64,000 nt of DNA, from assembly GCA_035620895.1 (NCBI GenBank), contig DASPFY010000017.1, positions 62,001 through 126,000 on the forward strand. Direction: 5' to 3'. Below the pieces are notes generated by a model. It saw only the letters and a program-made list of their open reading frames with translations, made no database searches and was not told the origin of the DNA. The translations under genes and the position numbers were made by a program. The stretch is from TA-21 sp035620895. GTDB taxonomy: Archaea > Thermoproteota > Nitrososphaeria > Nitrososphaerales > Nitrososphaeraceae. Of this stretch, positions 27,310 to 36,694 are shown piece after piece. Position 1 is the first letter of the stretch. Every line of letters starts with the position of its first letter.

Positions 27310-28263
27310 TCAATATTTCGAAATAACTTTAGCTCCACCACCGGCACGACAAACATAAGCGTTACTCTGAGTTTTAGAATCAGCGAATACCTGTTCCATT
27401 GATTTCGCTATTTTATAGGCCTTCTTGGCCGAATTTGTAAAGGCTATCATTGATGGTCCAGCGCCGCTTATTGTTACTGCCAATGCACCAGAACGAATTG
27501 CATTTAATTTTAGTTTCTCATATCCAGGAATAAGACTCTTCCTAGCAGGTTCTACTATAATATCATTTATGCCACTTGTTAGAAGCTTGGTATCCTGATA
27601 CAGAAAACCGCTTACCATCATACATGCATTTGCTAAATTTCTTGTATGATCTTCAATAGGTATAGTTTTGGGTATCAGGCTTCTTGCTAGTTTTGTTTTC
27701 TTAACTGGCGTTACCATTTGAGGAACACAAACCACTAGTACCAAATCTTTAGGTGTGTTTATTCTAACAAATTGAAGTGTGGGAAATGATCTTACAATTA
27801 CAAATCCTCCGAACAACGAAGCTACAACATTATCATAATGCTTTACGCCGGCACTACTAACTTCTCCCTCTGCAGCAAAATCTAATAATTCATTTTCTGT
27901 CAATTTACATTGAAAAAGTTCGTTGAATGCAGTAACGGCAGCTGCACTAGATGCCGCGCTACTTCCCAATCCCAGCCCTATCGGTACTCCTTTGGTTATC
28001 CGAATGTCAAGGTCATTTTTGATTTTGTATTTTTGAGCAATTTTCATTACTGAGAGACTTGCAGAATTTTCCTCAGCTATTGAAGGTACTTTATTATTAT
28101 TTTCTAATGTGATTTTTATCTTTCCATTCTTTGTTGCTAATTTACTGATAGATACGGTATCATAGAAAAGATCGAGTCCTAATCCGAAGACATCAAACCC
28201 TGGTCCTAGATTAGCGGTTGATGATGGTGCCCTTGCTTCACAAAAGTTCACGGATTCTTTCAT
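27310..28263 (-). CDS. thrB: Homoserine kinase
   Basis: 317 residues, GHMP kinase family. N-terminal APSSTANLGPGFDVFGLGLDLF is the family opening. The phosphate-binding motif is PIGLGLGSSAASSAAAV, and AVTISGAGPSMIAF is the C-terminal GHMP motif. It phosphorylates homoserine for threonine synthesis, fitting the aspartate kinase at 61.2 kb and the threonine ammonia-lyase at 9 kb. It lies eight bases after the GPN-loop GTPase on the same strand, so it is likely co-transcribed. Confidence 0.92.
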   Translation of the reverse strand: MKESVNFCEARAPSSTANLGPGFDVFGLGLDLFYDTVSISKLATKNGKIKITLENNNKVPSIAEENSASLSVMKIAQKYKIKNDLDIRITKGVPIGLGLGSSAASSAAAVTAFNELFQCKLTENELLDFAAEGEVSSAGVKHYDNVVASLFGGFVIVRSFPTLQFVRINTPKDLVLVVCVPQMVTPVKKTKLARSLIPKTIPIEDHTRNLANACMMVSGFLYQDTKLLTSGINDIIVEPARKSLIPGYEKLKLNAIRSGALAVTISGAGPSMIAFTNSAKKAYKIAKSMEQVFADSKTQSNAYVCRAGGGAKVISKY

Positions 28264-28271
28264 TCTTAATT

Positions 28272-29045
28272 CTAGTCTCCTTTATCCTCTCCTAAATTTA
28301 GCACCCTTGAAAGTGCCGCAGTAAGATTCACCATCCCACTCATTGTTAAACTTGAAACAAGAATTGGATTTTGCATTAGTTTATTTTTGAATAATGCCTG
28401 CAATAGATCTTTACTCAAAATCGAATACTCAATGTTCTTTTCATTTTGGAGTGAATCTTCCAGAGATGATTTAGAGGACCATCTCATAATGTCTTCTAGT
28501 TTATCAATTACCAGATCTCTTTTTGTCATGACATCTATCTGCGATATGTTTAATCGAAGTCTAACAGACGTCGCCATTAATACAATAGAAATGAAATTGA
28601 TTGGGGAGGAGGAAGCGAGAATTCCATCGAAGGTAAATATATTAATCTTATTATCGGATTGAAAATTTGAAACAAAATACGGTCCACTTGCTCTGAATAT
28701 GAATAGCTCAATCTGACCCGGAGTATCTACTACCACAAAATCGGGATTCAAATTATAAACTTCATCTTGGATTTCATCTAATTTCGTCGCTATCAAATCT
28801 GCAGCCATGATGAGTGCACCATTAGGTCCTAAATCATGTTCAGACATAATCTTTTCTAAGTCAATATAATTTCTTACATCGACATCTGGCTCATAAGGTA
28901 GTGAAACAACGCCTGGATCCAGATTCAATGCAATAGGATAGAAGTTATTATCTTTGTACCATTGCAAAAGTTTGGATGTAAGAAGTGACTTTCCAGCTCC
29001 GGCTGTCCCGGTAACGAAAATAGTTTCCAAATATACTTGAATCAA
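28272..29045 (-). CDS. GPN-loop GTPase
   Basis: 257 residues from TTG. Walker A is GTAGAGKSLL, the switch region LNLDPGV, the signature GPN loop lies in HDLGPNGALIM, and the base-of-site motif is VVDTPGQIELF. SIMIBI-class GPN GTPases are homodimers; eukaryotic relatives help RNA polymerase II assembly and import, and the archaeal role is uncertain. It shares an operon with thrB and is divergent from the flippase-like membrane protein gene. Confidence 0.9.
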   Translation of the reverse strand: MIQVYLETIFVTGTAGAGKSLLTSKLLQWYKDNNFYPIALNLDPGVVSLPYEPDVDVRNYIDLEKIMSEHDLGPNGALIMAADLIATKLDEIQDEVYNLNPDFVVVDTPGQIELFIFRASGPYFVSNFQSDNKINIFTFDGILASSSPINFISIVLMATSVRLRLNISQIDVMTKRDLVIDKLEDIMRWSSKSSLEDSLQNEKNIEYSILSKDLLQALFKNKLMQNPILVSSLTMSGMVNLTAALSRVLNLGEDKGD

Positions 29046-29110
29046 AAGTGTTGAATATATTAATTCTATTGATTATTATATGACTGCCTATTATTTTGCA
29101 TTGAACCGGT

Positions 29111-30160
29111 TTGAAATGGAGGATAATTGCAGTTGCTGTAAGCCTTATTCCATTTTTATTACTGTTTATATTTACACCTGTTTCCCCAGCAGATGTTTTC
29201 TCTGTCGGGGCATTGCCATTTCTGCTTTCTGTCTCTGCTGTCATGGTTAGAATCTTGTTACAAGCGTATAGATTCAGGTATTTTATTAATCACTTCATTG
29301 GACCAAATTATAGTACAACTCTGAAAACTATGAACGCGAGGATTGCTGGAGAATTTGTTACACAGACTACTCCATCATTTATAGGCGGTGAAATTGTTAG
29401 GATTGCATGGCTAATTAAAAACGGGGTTCCTACAGGAAAGGCGGCTTGGGTGGCTACTGCAGAAATAATAGCCGATGTTTTTGCAGGGAGTATTTTGGCA
29501 TTCATTGCAGGAGGTCTGGCTATACTCAGTGGTGGATTCTTCATTGGCATTTTAGTCATTCTAATTGTCGTCCCAACATTTGGTTTTTGGTTTCTGGTAG
29601 TTGTAATGTCTGCAAACAGAAATATTCAGCTGCCCAAATTTGTCCTCAACTTAATTAAAAAATTCCTATCAAAAGAAAGATCAGATCATCTAATACGTTC
29701 AACAAATATTGCTTTGGCAGATCTGTGCAAAATGAGTAGAGAAAATTTTGCTTCGTTCAATTCAGTAAAGGTCCTTTCTGTAGGAATGGCAATAACCTTT
29801 GTGGCTTTTGCTTTTCAGGGTATTTCATTTCTAGTGCTAGCAGAATCGGCCGGTTATCACATTGGATTTTTCAAATCATTTATGGCCACTTCAGCATCTA
29901 CAGCTTTATCCACCTTGCCAATTACGATAGGAGGGTCAGGATTAGCAGAGTTGGGCGTTTGGGCATATATTACAAATATAAACACTATTCCGGATTTGAC
30001 TGATGTACTGAACTCTTCTCAATTGTCTGTAATCATAGCTTGGAGGATTGCTACATATCATGTACCACTTGTCATAATGTGGATTTGCCTGATGAGAATT
30101 ACAATTGGTAAGGACTCTATTGCAAATCAGATTAAATCTAAGAATTTGGATAATAGCTAA
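29111..30160 (+). CDS. Flippase-like membrane protein (UPF0104/LPG-synthase TM family)
   Basis: 349 residues from TTG with about eight membrane helices. NARIAGEFVTQTTPSFIGGEIVRIAWLIKNGVPTG and TSASTALSTLPITIGGSGLAELGVWAY match the lysylphosphatidylglycerol synthetase TM-domain family. In archaea such proteins are thought to move lipid-linked intermediates, but none of that is shown here. The divergent GPN gene shares a ~65-base intergenic region. An SDR gene follows 47 bases on, probably in the same transcript. Confidence 0.8.
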   Translation: MKWRIIAVAVSLIPFLLLFIFTPVSPADVFSVGALPFLLSVSAVMVRILLQAYRFRYFINHFIGPNYSTTLKTMNARIAGEFVTQTTPSFIGGEIVRIAWLIKNGVPTGKAAWVATAEIIADVFAGSILAFIAGGLAILSGGFFIGILVILIVVPTFGFWFLVVVMSANRNIQLPKFVLNLIKKFLSKERSDHLIRSTNIALADLCKMSRENFASFNSVKVLSVGMAITFVAFAFQGISFLVLAESAGYHIGFFKSFMATSASTALSTLPITIGGSGLAELGVWAYITNINTIPDLTDVLNSSQLSVIIAWRIATYHVPLVIMWICLMRITIGKDSIANQIKSKNLDNS

Positions 30161-30207
30161 ACAATTTTAGCGAAGGAAGACTCGATCAATATCAATGAGG
30201 ACTTGCA

Positions 30208-31002
30208 ATGAATAAATTGAAAGGGAAAACAGTCGTAGTAACTGGTGCATCATCAGGCATAGGGAGATCAACAGTTTTAGATTTTGCAAAACAACAAGTC
30301 AAAGCAATTATACTTGTTTCTAGAAACAAAGAACGTATGTCACAGATTTCGTCAGAAATTAGTGATAAATGTGAATCTACCTCATTTTCCTGTGACGTAT
30401 CTGATAAATCCAAAGTATTACAGATGGCCAATGATGTCCTTTCAGATTATGGCCACGTTGACATCCTGGTAAATAATGCCGGAATTGGGATCTTGGGAAA
30501 AGTAGCGGATCAATCAATTGAGGAAATAGAACAGGTCACCAAAACAAACTACCTCGGGATGATTTATTGTACCAAGGCGTTTCTAAATTCAATGTTAAGT
30601 AAAAAAAATGGACATATAGTAAATGTTGCATCACTGGCAGCAAGCTTTGGAATTCCTGGTTTAGCCGCATACAGTGGTTCAAAATTTGCCATGCTTGGAT
30701 TTTCCGAATCACTCCAACACGAATTGACTGGGACTGGAATTCGTGTTACTGTAGTAAGTCCAATAGGTGTGAAGACAAACTTTTTTCATCATCCATCTTT
30801 TGGAAATAAGTTCAAAAATAAGGAGCGATTTTATCTAGATCCTCATACAATATCCAAGGCAATCATAAGAGCTTCTACCTCAAGCAGATTGGAAATAGTT
30901 GTACCGTTCTACATGAGAGGTGGGATATGGCTAAAACATACGATACCTTATTTAGTAAATCCTATTGTAGGAGCTTCATTTAGAAAAATAATGGACAGTT
31001 GA
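30208..31002 (+). CDS. SDR-family oxidoreductase
   Basis: 264 residues. NAD(P)-binding TGASSGIGRS at the N-terminus, NNAGIG after strand 4, catalytic serine in VASLAASFG and Y-x3-K in AAYSGSKFAM. It is a classical short-chain dehydrogenase, and the substrate is unknown. The C-terminal segment (RMRGGIWLKHTIPYLVNPIV-like) is longer than minimal members and hydrophobic, perhaps a membrane contact. It follows the flippase-like gene closely and may act on the same lipid or sugar. Confidence 0.88.
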   Translation: MNKLKGKTVVVTGASSGIGRSTVLDFAKQQVKAIILVSRNKERMSQISSEISDKCESTSFSCDVSDKSKVLQMANDVLSDYGHVDILVNNAGIGILGKVADQSIEEIEQVTKTNYLGMIYCTKAFLNSMLSKKNGHIVNVASLAASFGIPGLAAYSGSKFAMLGFSESLQHELTGTGIRVTVVSPIGVKTNFFHHPSFGNKFKNKERFYLDPHTISKAIIRASTSSRLEIVVPFYMRGGIWLKHTIPYLVNPIVGASFRKIMDS

Positions 31003-31015
31003 AATGTATCGCTTA

Positions 31016-31498
31016 TTAATACTCATCTTCAGCAGTACTGACTGAAGTCTGGATGTCTGATTCTACATCCATAAGCTGAAGATCTTCCAATTCAAATCTG
31101 TATATCGCTTTCATTTCAAGATTGTACTTTGATTTTAAGAACTCGACTAACTTGGGACTTAATTCGCCCTTAAACATTCTTATTTTAAACTCATAAATTG
31201 ATCCTTTTAGAAAGTCGGCAATTTTCAAATTTTTAGGGACATCCAAGCCTTCTATTATGGTACGTCCATCAGAGAGTGCTTCATATATCTGTAAATCAAT
31301 TTTATATACATCCTCGTAGACGGCCAATATGTATCCCGATCTTGTTAGTATTTCTGGATCCCCGAATTGCACTGACTTAATTTCGTCTTCAGCCCATTTT
31401 GGTAGAGATCCATCATCTCCTGGCTGGCCGTCCTTCGTGCTATTGCTAGAAACTTGTGCTTTAGACCTTGGCATGACTAACTTACAATAATGTACCAC
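31016..31498 (-). CDS. Conserved-looking acidic protein, unknown function
   Basis: 160 residues; the real start may be the ATG nine codons in (31474; MPRSKAQ). No family recognised. It has an N-terminal flexible Ser/Asp/Gly-rich segment, then a folded-looking alpha/beta core (IKSVQFGDPEILTRSGYILAVYEDVYKIDLQIYEALSDG, ELSPKLVEFLKSKY) and an acidic tail (DVESDIQTSVSTAEDEY). Soluble and cytoplasmic by composition. It converges with the SDR gene and sits alone on its strand. Confidence 0.6.
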   Translation of the reverse strand: MVHYCKLVMPRSKAQVSSNSTKDGQPGDDGSLPKWAEDEIKSVQFGDPEILTRSGYILAVYEDVYKIDLQIYEALSDGRTIIEGLDVPKNLKIADFLKGSIYEFKIRMFKGELSPKLVEFLKSKYNLEMKAIYRFELEDLQLMDVESDIQTSVSTAEDEY

Positions 31499-31804
31499 TA
31501 TTGCTTTCTAAAAAACTTTACAGATAAAGATCTTTGGATTAACACTAAATAAAATTGATAAACGAGGATAGAAATTAATTGTTAATTGAATAGGAATTAA
31601 TAGTTAGTCCAAAAAATATCTACATGTTTTAATAAAATTATTTTTATCTCCAATGTCATTTGATATTTTATTATAGAGTTAACAATTCTTGAATAAAAAT
31701 CTAATATCCAATGTGATAATGTTCTAATTTGTTATGATAAGTCGTATGACATAAGGGTGCACCATAGCTGAATAAAACCTTTAATGTCGAAGGACTTATA
31801 GTCA
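31499..31804. other. Divergent promoter region, unknown gene / CBS gene
   Basis: AT-rich non-coding stretch between two divergent genes. No RNA gene or repeat seen. The TATA sites cannot be fixed with confidence. Confidence 0.4.
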
Positions 31805-32947
31805 TTGACGTTGACAATTAACAGAATTTATGATCATCTCAACACGGTTCGCAATATGCCTGTTGAAGGGTTGATGGAGCACTCGATTATAATATCTAAA
31901 GATGAACCGTTATCAAAAATTATTAGTACTTTAATTGAAACTGGTTCTTATGACGTTTTCATAGAGTTATCAGGAAAAGTAGCAGCCTTAAATATTAGGG
32001 ATATTATAGGAGCCAAAGATATCAAATCAACAAGACCATCTTTAGTTGGAAAAATAATTCCCGAATTGAATAGAAAAAGTTTGGTTGGCGAAGCGGCAAG
32101 AATTATGAGTCATTACAGGATGAGAACCCTTCCTGTAGTTCAAAATGGACGGGTCGAGGGCCAAATTTCAGCTAAGCGAATTGTTGATTTGATAAATAAA
32201 CAACTGGTAGGAAATAAACTAAAAATCAATGCTTCCAACATTATGACAGGTGATCCCCTGGTTATTGATTCTCACAAAACTGTATCCGCAGCCATGTCCA
32301 TTATGAAAAGAAGAAGAATTGACCATCTACCTGTAGTTCATAACGGTCTCTTGGTTGGTATCATAATGTCATCTGACATCATGAAGGTAATGTCACCTAC
32401 TGAGCGGATAGGCAAAAAGTCAATCGGTATAAACAACGCTGAGGATAGACTTTCCGTGGAAGTCTCCGGTTTGGCAAACGATGATGTAATAACTGCAAGC
32501 GTAGATGAAAGTCTCCAGGGTGTCTGTGACAGAATGATAAGTGCGGGTTCCAGCTACTGTATAATTAAAGTATGGGATGAAATCCAAGGAATTATTACTT
32601 ATCGAGATATAGTTGCATTATTAGGCGAAAAAATAGTGGAAGATATTCCAATGTTTATTGTTGGTCTGCCTGATGAACCACTTGATGCAGAGCTTGCAAA
32701 GTCTAAATTTGCAAATATTACCAAATTCATGCGAAGAATTCATCCCGATATAGAACAAGCTCGTTGCCATATTAAATTAAGAAGGGTCTTGGGATCAAGA
32801 AAGAGATACGAAATTGATGTACATATTAGATCCACTCATGGTAACATTTCTTATACCAACGTAGGGTGGGACCTGGCAAAGCTTTTTGATGAAATGAATC
32901 ACGCTCTGAAAAAAAGGGTTGCCCACAAGAATAAAAGAAATCTTTAA
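31805..32947 (+). CDS. Four-CBS-domain protein with S30AE/HPF-like C-terminus
   Basis: 380 residues from TTG. Four CBS repeats lie at roughly 17-72, 75-133, 145-205 and 225-280 (each with a D-[IL]-hydrophobic end, for example VGIIMSSDIMKVM). They would bind adenine nucleotides. The last ~95 residues (PMFIVGLPDEPLDAE through NHALKKRV) follow the pattern of ribosome hibernation factor S30AE/HPF-type domains: an initial strand and turn, helix, strands with YEIDVHI, and a helix with DLAKLFDEM. If correct, it is an energy-sensing ribosome-associated factor. The CBS part is firm; the C-terminal call is by eye. Confidence 0.78.
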   Translation: MTLTINRIYDHLNTVRNMPVEGLMEHSIIISKDEPLSKIISTLIETGSYDVFIELSGKVAALNIRDIIGAKDIKSTRPSLVGKIIPELNRKSLVGEAARIMSHYRMRTLPVVQNGRVEGQISAKRIVDLINKQLVGNKLKINASNIMTGDPLVIDSHKTVSAAMSIMKRRRIDHLPVVHNGLLVGIIMSSDIMKVMSPTERIGKKSIGINNAEDRLSVEVSGLANDDVITASVDESLQGVCDRMISAGSSYCIIKVWDEIQGIITYRDIVALLGEKIVEDIPMFIVGLPDEPLDAELAKSKFANITKFMRRIHPDIEQARCHIKLRRVLGSRKRYEIDVHIRSTHGNISYTNVGWDLAKLFDEMNHALKKRVAHKNKRNL

Positions 32948-33013
32948 TTTCTTTGTATGTGACGCATTGATGGATAATCAAGCCTTATGTCAGTATAACT
33001 ACCGGGTCTTGAT

Positions 33014-34066
33014 TTAAGTACACAATTTTTCATCCAACGGATATAGATAAACGTTGGCCAACTCATCTCCAATTTTTGTTGAGTGGACCTTTATTGCGTT
33101 TTTAAGCTCTCCTCCATCAATTCCTGCTCCTTCTATTCCAAGTACATTTTTTGAACCGATTTTATTACGTTGAGGAACGAATTCATCTCCTGGATAGGGT
33201 TCAAGCGTCACTCTCTCCTCTCCTAACAACCCAAGGTCGCGAACAGAATTCGACATAATACGTCCTCCATCATTCAGAATCATCTCAATACCGAATGATC
33301 GCCTGATTTGAATCATGGCTAAATACATGTCAAATTTTTTACCTGTTGTGACATAATTAATTAGGTCTGATTCGGGAAGGAACCTTGACGCGTACTCATA
33401 TCCTGATTCGTTTGTCAAGAAGACCACTTTGATTCCATTTTTGGGATCAAGAATTTTCATCTGGTTTTTCTGACAGAGATTGGCAAATTTGAGTCTACGA
33501 AATGTTTTGTCAGATCTGGCCACAACAAATTGATGGAACATTGATTTTATACCTATTTTATCTCTTAGCTTTATCAGGTCCTCGTAGATATTTGGGTTTG
33601 ATTCTTTTATAGCATTTCCAAAAAATTGCCAATTCCAAATCTGTTTTTTGTTGGCAACAAGATTGTCTGCAGAAATCATCATAGCTTTTGTACCCAACAA
33701 GATTCTATGAGTCGACGCAAAGATACTATCTCCCAATTTTCTAATGCCTCCGGTTAGAGAAAGAACACCACCAGATGGCCTATCGGTAATCTTGTAAATG
33801 TAAATCCCTTTCCCACTTTTTTCTGTCCTTGCTGCAACATAACTTGTGGCTTGATACGGCACCTTCATCTTAGTGACATAGTCAGAAGATGAACCTATAA
33901 TTATCTCTGGTAGGATTTCACCCAAATAATCGAGTCCAAAGTCAGTTGACGGTGATATGACCTTTAGACCTCTATTAGTAAAATGATGATAGATTTCTTC
34001 TGAGATTACTCCGTTGTCTAATAATAATGATAGTTGTTTCTTGTATCTTGAAGCGGTAGATACCAT
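33014..34066 (-). CDS. RibD C-terminal/DHFR-like domain protein, function unsure
   Basis: 350 residues from ATG. Segments LSLTGGIRKLGDSIFASTHRILLGTKAMMIS and IQIRRSFGIEMILNDGGRIMSNSVRDLGLLGEERVTLEPYPGDE match the layout of the RibD C-terminal reductase/DHFR-like superfamily. A ~90-residue N-terminal extension and an internal insertion are unlike RibD proper. No deaminase domain is present. It could be a reductase in pterin or flavin metabolism or an unrelated NADPH-fold protein. It is divergent from the ABC binding-protein gene. Confidence 0.5.
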   Translation of the reverse strand: MVSTASRYKKQLSLLLDNGVISEEIYHHFTNRGLKVISPSTDFGLDYLGEILPEIIIGSSSDYVTKMKVPYQATSYVAARTEKSGKGIYIYKITDRPSGGVLSLTGGIRKLGDSIFASTHRILLGTKAMMISADNLVANKKQIWNWQFFGNAIKESNPNIYEDLIKLRDKIGIKSMFHQFVVARSDKTFRRLKFANLCQKNQMKILDPKNGIKVVFLTNESGYEYASRFLPESDLINYVTTGKKFDMYLAMIQIRRSFGIEMILNDGGRIMSNSVRDLGLLGEERVTLEPYPGDEFVPQRNKIGSKNVLGIEGAGIDGGELKNAIKVHSTKIGDELANVYLYPLDEKLCT

Positions 34067-34083
34067 AGAACAAGTTAGCGTGG

Positions 34084-34094
34084 AGATATATTAT
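34084..34094. promoter_or_regulatory. TATA-like site between divergent genes
   Basis: The run gatatattatg reads as a TATA box on both strands (rc taatatatc). On the minus strand it is about 20-28 bases before the ATG at 34066; on the plus strand it would place initiation near 34115. It may serve both genes. Confidence 0.35.
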
Positions 34095-34160
34095 GTTGTT
34101 TTAGGAACAAGTAGAGTAATTAAGAAAATTCATAAATCTCTTACCTTTACCAGAAAACAA

Positions 34161-36566
34161 TTGACAGAAATCTCTAATGTTCTACTCCTTTTAACCTTAA
34201 TTTTGATAGTAACTGTTCCCTCGTTTACTACTCTAAATGCACTTGAATCACAAGAAAAGGGGGCATATACCGACAACATACGATTTATACAATATCTGGA
34301 CGGAAATACAGCTCTACGTGAAATTAGATTAGGAAATCTCGACACCTACTACTTTCGAATACCTTTAGAAACTGTAGCATCTATTTCAAATGATAGTAAC
34401 GTGAAAATATATGAAAAAAATGCAGGTTCATTCTCCTTCCTTTTAAACCCTGCACCATCGAAGAATCTAAATATTTTGAATCCATTCCAATTCAAAGAAA
34501 TTCGTTTTGCAGTAAATTACTTGATAAATCGTGAATTTATCGTAGATGAAATCCTAAATGGCTATGGGCGGGTCCAGATAGACCCGTTTGGAATTTCCTC
34601 ACCTGAATACGAAGCTCTTATTCCAGTTCTCGAGTCTTACAATTTCAAATATAATCCAAATCTTGCACAAGATATGATAGAGAAAACATTGATTTCAAAT
34701 GGTGCAACAAAGCTAGACGGTAAATGGACCTACAAAGGATCACCCATCTCAATCAAAATTATGATAAGAAGTGATGATCTACCAAGAAAATCTATTGGTG
34801 AAATTCTTGCAAATCAACTTGAAACTATTGGCTTTACGGTACAAAGAGATTACGGTGATCTAAATAAGGCAAACCTTGTAGTTTATGGCACAGACCCACA
34901 AGAGTTAAGTTGGCAAGTTTATACGGAAGGTTTCGGAGGAACATCTCAATTTGTTAGATACAATCCTTCCACGGCAGCTCAAATGTACTCATCATATTTT
35001 GGTAGAATGCCTGGATGGGCTAATCCATCCTATTGGAACTATCAAAATTCATCTCTTGATAACGTAACACAAAGTGTAGCGTTTTCTAATTTTACCTCTC
35101 AAGAGGAACGAAATGAATTATTACGGCACGCAATAAGCTTAGGAATACAGGAATCTGTAAGAATTTTTGTAACTCAAAATATTGATCCATATGCCGCATC
35201 CTCGTCAATTAAGGGACTGATAAATGATTTTGGCGCAGGTATTTCTACCAGTAAGTCTCTCATTAACGCAAGATCAGCAAAAAATGCAAGTACCATAAAT
35301 GTTGGCGTAAAGGAAATTTATCAAGGGGCATGGAATAGTGTTGGCGGATGTAATGATATCTATTGTACAAATATTTTTTCATTGATCTCTGATGCTCCTA
35401 CATCCAGAAATCCATATACTGGTGAAGTAATTCCTTTGAGGAACGAATGGACAAATATTACAACTGTGGGACCAGAAAAGAGACTCGCGGTAGATAATGA
35501 CGCTCTAACATGGAATCCTTACAACCAAAAATGGGAAGAGGTTGGAAAGAATACTTCCAAAAGTAAGGTTACTCTTCATATGGTATATTCAAACTGGCAA
35601 AACGGTCAACCTATGAACAAGGCTGATCTATTTTATCCACTTTACTTTCAATATGAGTGGTCATCCAAAATTAATTCAAGTGATCTTACATATGATCCAG
35701 AGTTCGCCTCACAGGCCGAAGTGGGACTAAAATATCTTCGTGGCACTAAATTTCTAAATGATAGTGATGTCATATCATTTGTTGATTATTGGCATTTTGA
35801 TAACAAGGAAATAGCTGATTTTGCTTCGGTTTGGGCAACATCTCCATGGGAGGTCAATGCAGCAATAGAGAGATTGGTAAAAAATGGAATCTTTGCATAC
35901 TCACGATCAGAAGCAACTGTCAAGAACATTGAATGGTTATCCTTGATAATTCCCAGTCATGCACAGGCTATAAGGCAAGAACTGGAAAAAATGAAAGCAG
36001 AACGGTTTGTACCTCCTGCATTAAGGGATATTGTTACGGTTGACGAGGCTATAAAGAGATATGATGCAAGCATAAAATGGATAACAGATCACAACCACGC
36101 AATAATAGGTAATGGACCTTATGAAATTAAGAACTATAATCCAACTGGGAGAGTAATATCACTCACAGCCTTTAGGGATAGTTCTTATCCATTTGTAAAA
36201 GGATTTTGGTCTAACTATGAAACTGCAAAACTAGCGAAATTTGAAAAGGTTCAATATCCAAAAATAGTTACAAGGGGTTTACCAGTATCTATTTCAGGTA
36301 ATGTAACTATTGGTGGTAACCATGACAGTAATGCAACGTTGACATATTTTATTTTTGATAAGAATAATCATCTCCTTACTCAAGGAGAAGGCAAATGGAT
36401 AGATGACAAGGGGAATTTCATGATTGCGATTAATGGTAGCTCTACTAAAGCAATGTCTATTGGACCAAATGAATTTGAATTATTTGTCAAGAGCAATTTT
36501 GCTCTAAGACCTGATATCTATAGTGGTATTTTTATAACTGCGCCAAACCCCATGATCAAAAACTAA
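34161..36566 (+). CDS. ABC transporter substrate-binding protein, peptide/nickel type
   Basis: About 801 residues from the TTG used here. A frame-extending GTG at 34080 and the open frame back to 34014 are alternatives, but the ~34084 TATA box favours the later start. Signal region: LLLLTLILIVTVPSF. The mature part is SBP_bac_5/OppA-like: EIRFAVNYLINREFIVDEIL, a central lobe and a C-terminal Ig-like tail (SGNVTIGGNHDSNATLTYFIF). It is larger than classic binding proteins, and the C-terminal ~100 residues look extra. It heads a cluster with two permeases. It binds oligopeptide or a similar solute outside the membrane; ligand unknown. Confidence 0.82.
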   Translation: MTEISNVLLLLTLILIVTVPSFTTLNALESQEKGAYTDNIRFIQYLDGNTALREIRLGNLDTYYFRIPLETVASISNDSNVKIYEKNAGSFSFLLNPAPSKNLNILNPFQFKEIRFAVNYLINREFIVDEILNGYGRVQIDPFGISSPEYEALIPVLESYNFKYNPNLAQDMIEKTLISNGATKLDGKWTYKGSPISIKIMIRSDDLPRKSIGEILANQLETIGFTVQRDYGDLNKANLVVYGTDPQELSWQVYTEGFGGTSQFVRYNPSTAAQMYSSYFGRMPGWANPSYWNYQNSSLDNVTQSVAFSNFTSQEERNELLRHAISLGIQESVRIFVTQNIDPYAASSSIKGLINDFGAGISTSKSLINARSAKNASTINVGVKEIYQGAWNSVGGCNDIYCTNIFSLISDAPTSRNPYTGEVIPLRNEWTNITTVGPEKRLAVDNDALTWNPYNQKWEEVGKNTSKSKVTLHMVYSNWQNGQPMNKADLFYPLYFQYEWSSKINSSDLTYDPEFASQAEVGLKYLRGTKFLNDSDVISFVDYWHFDNKEIADFASVWATSPWEVNAAIERLVKNGIFAYSRSEATVKNIEWLSLIIPSHAQAIRQELEKMKAERFVPPALRDIVTVDEAIKRYDASIKWITDHNHAIIGNGPYEIKNYNPTGRVISLTAFRDSSYPFVKGFWSNYETAKLAKFEKVQYPKIVTRGLPVSISGNVTIGGNHDSNATLTYFIFDKNNHLLTQGEGKWIDDKGNFMIAINGSSTKAMSIGPNEFELFVKSNFALRPDIYSGIFITAPNPMIKN

Positions 36567-36694
36567 CCTAATAACTCAAAAGGAATTTGTTTGCAATGCG
36601 AAAAAGTAAATCTGACAATGGCGTTCAGAAGATGAGTTGATTAAAGATGATGCATTTATTAAGATATATTGATAATCTAATAAAGTAAAAGCAT

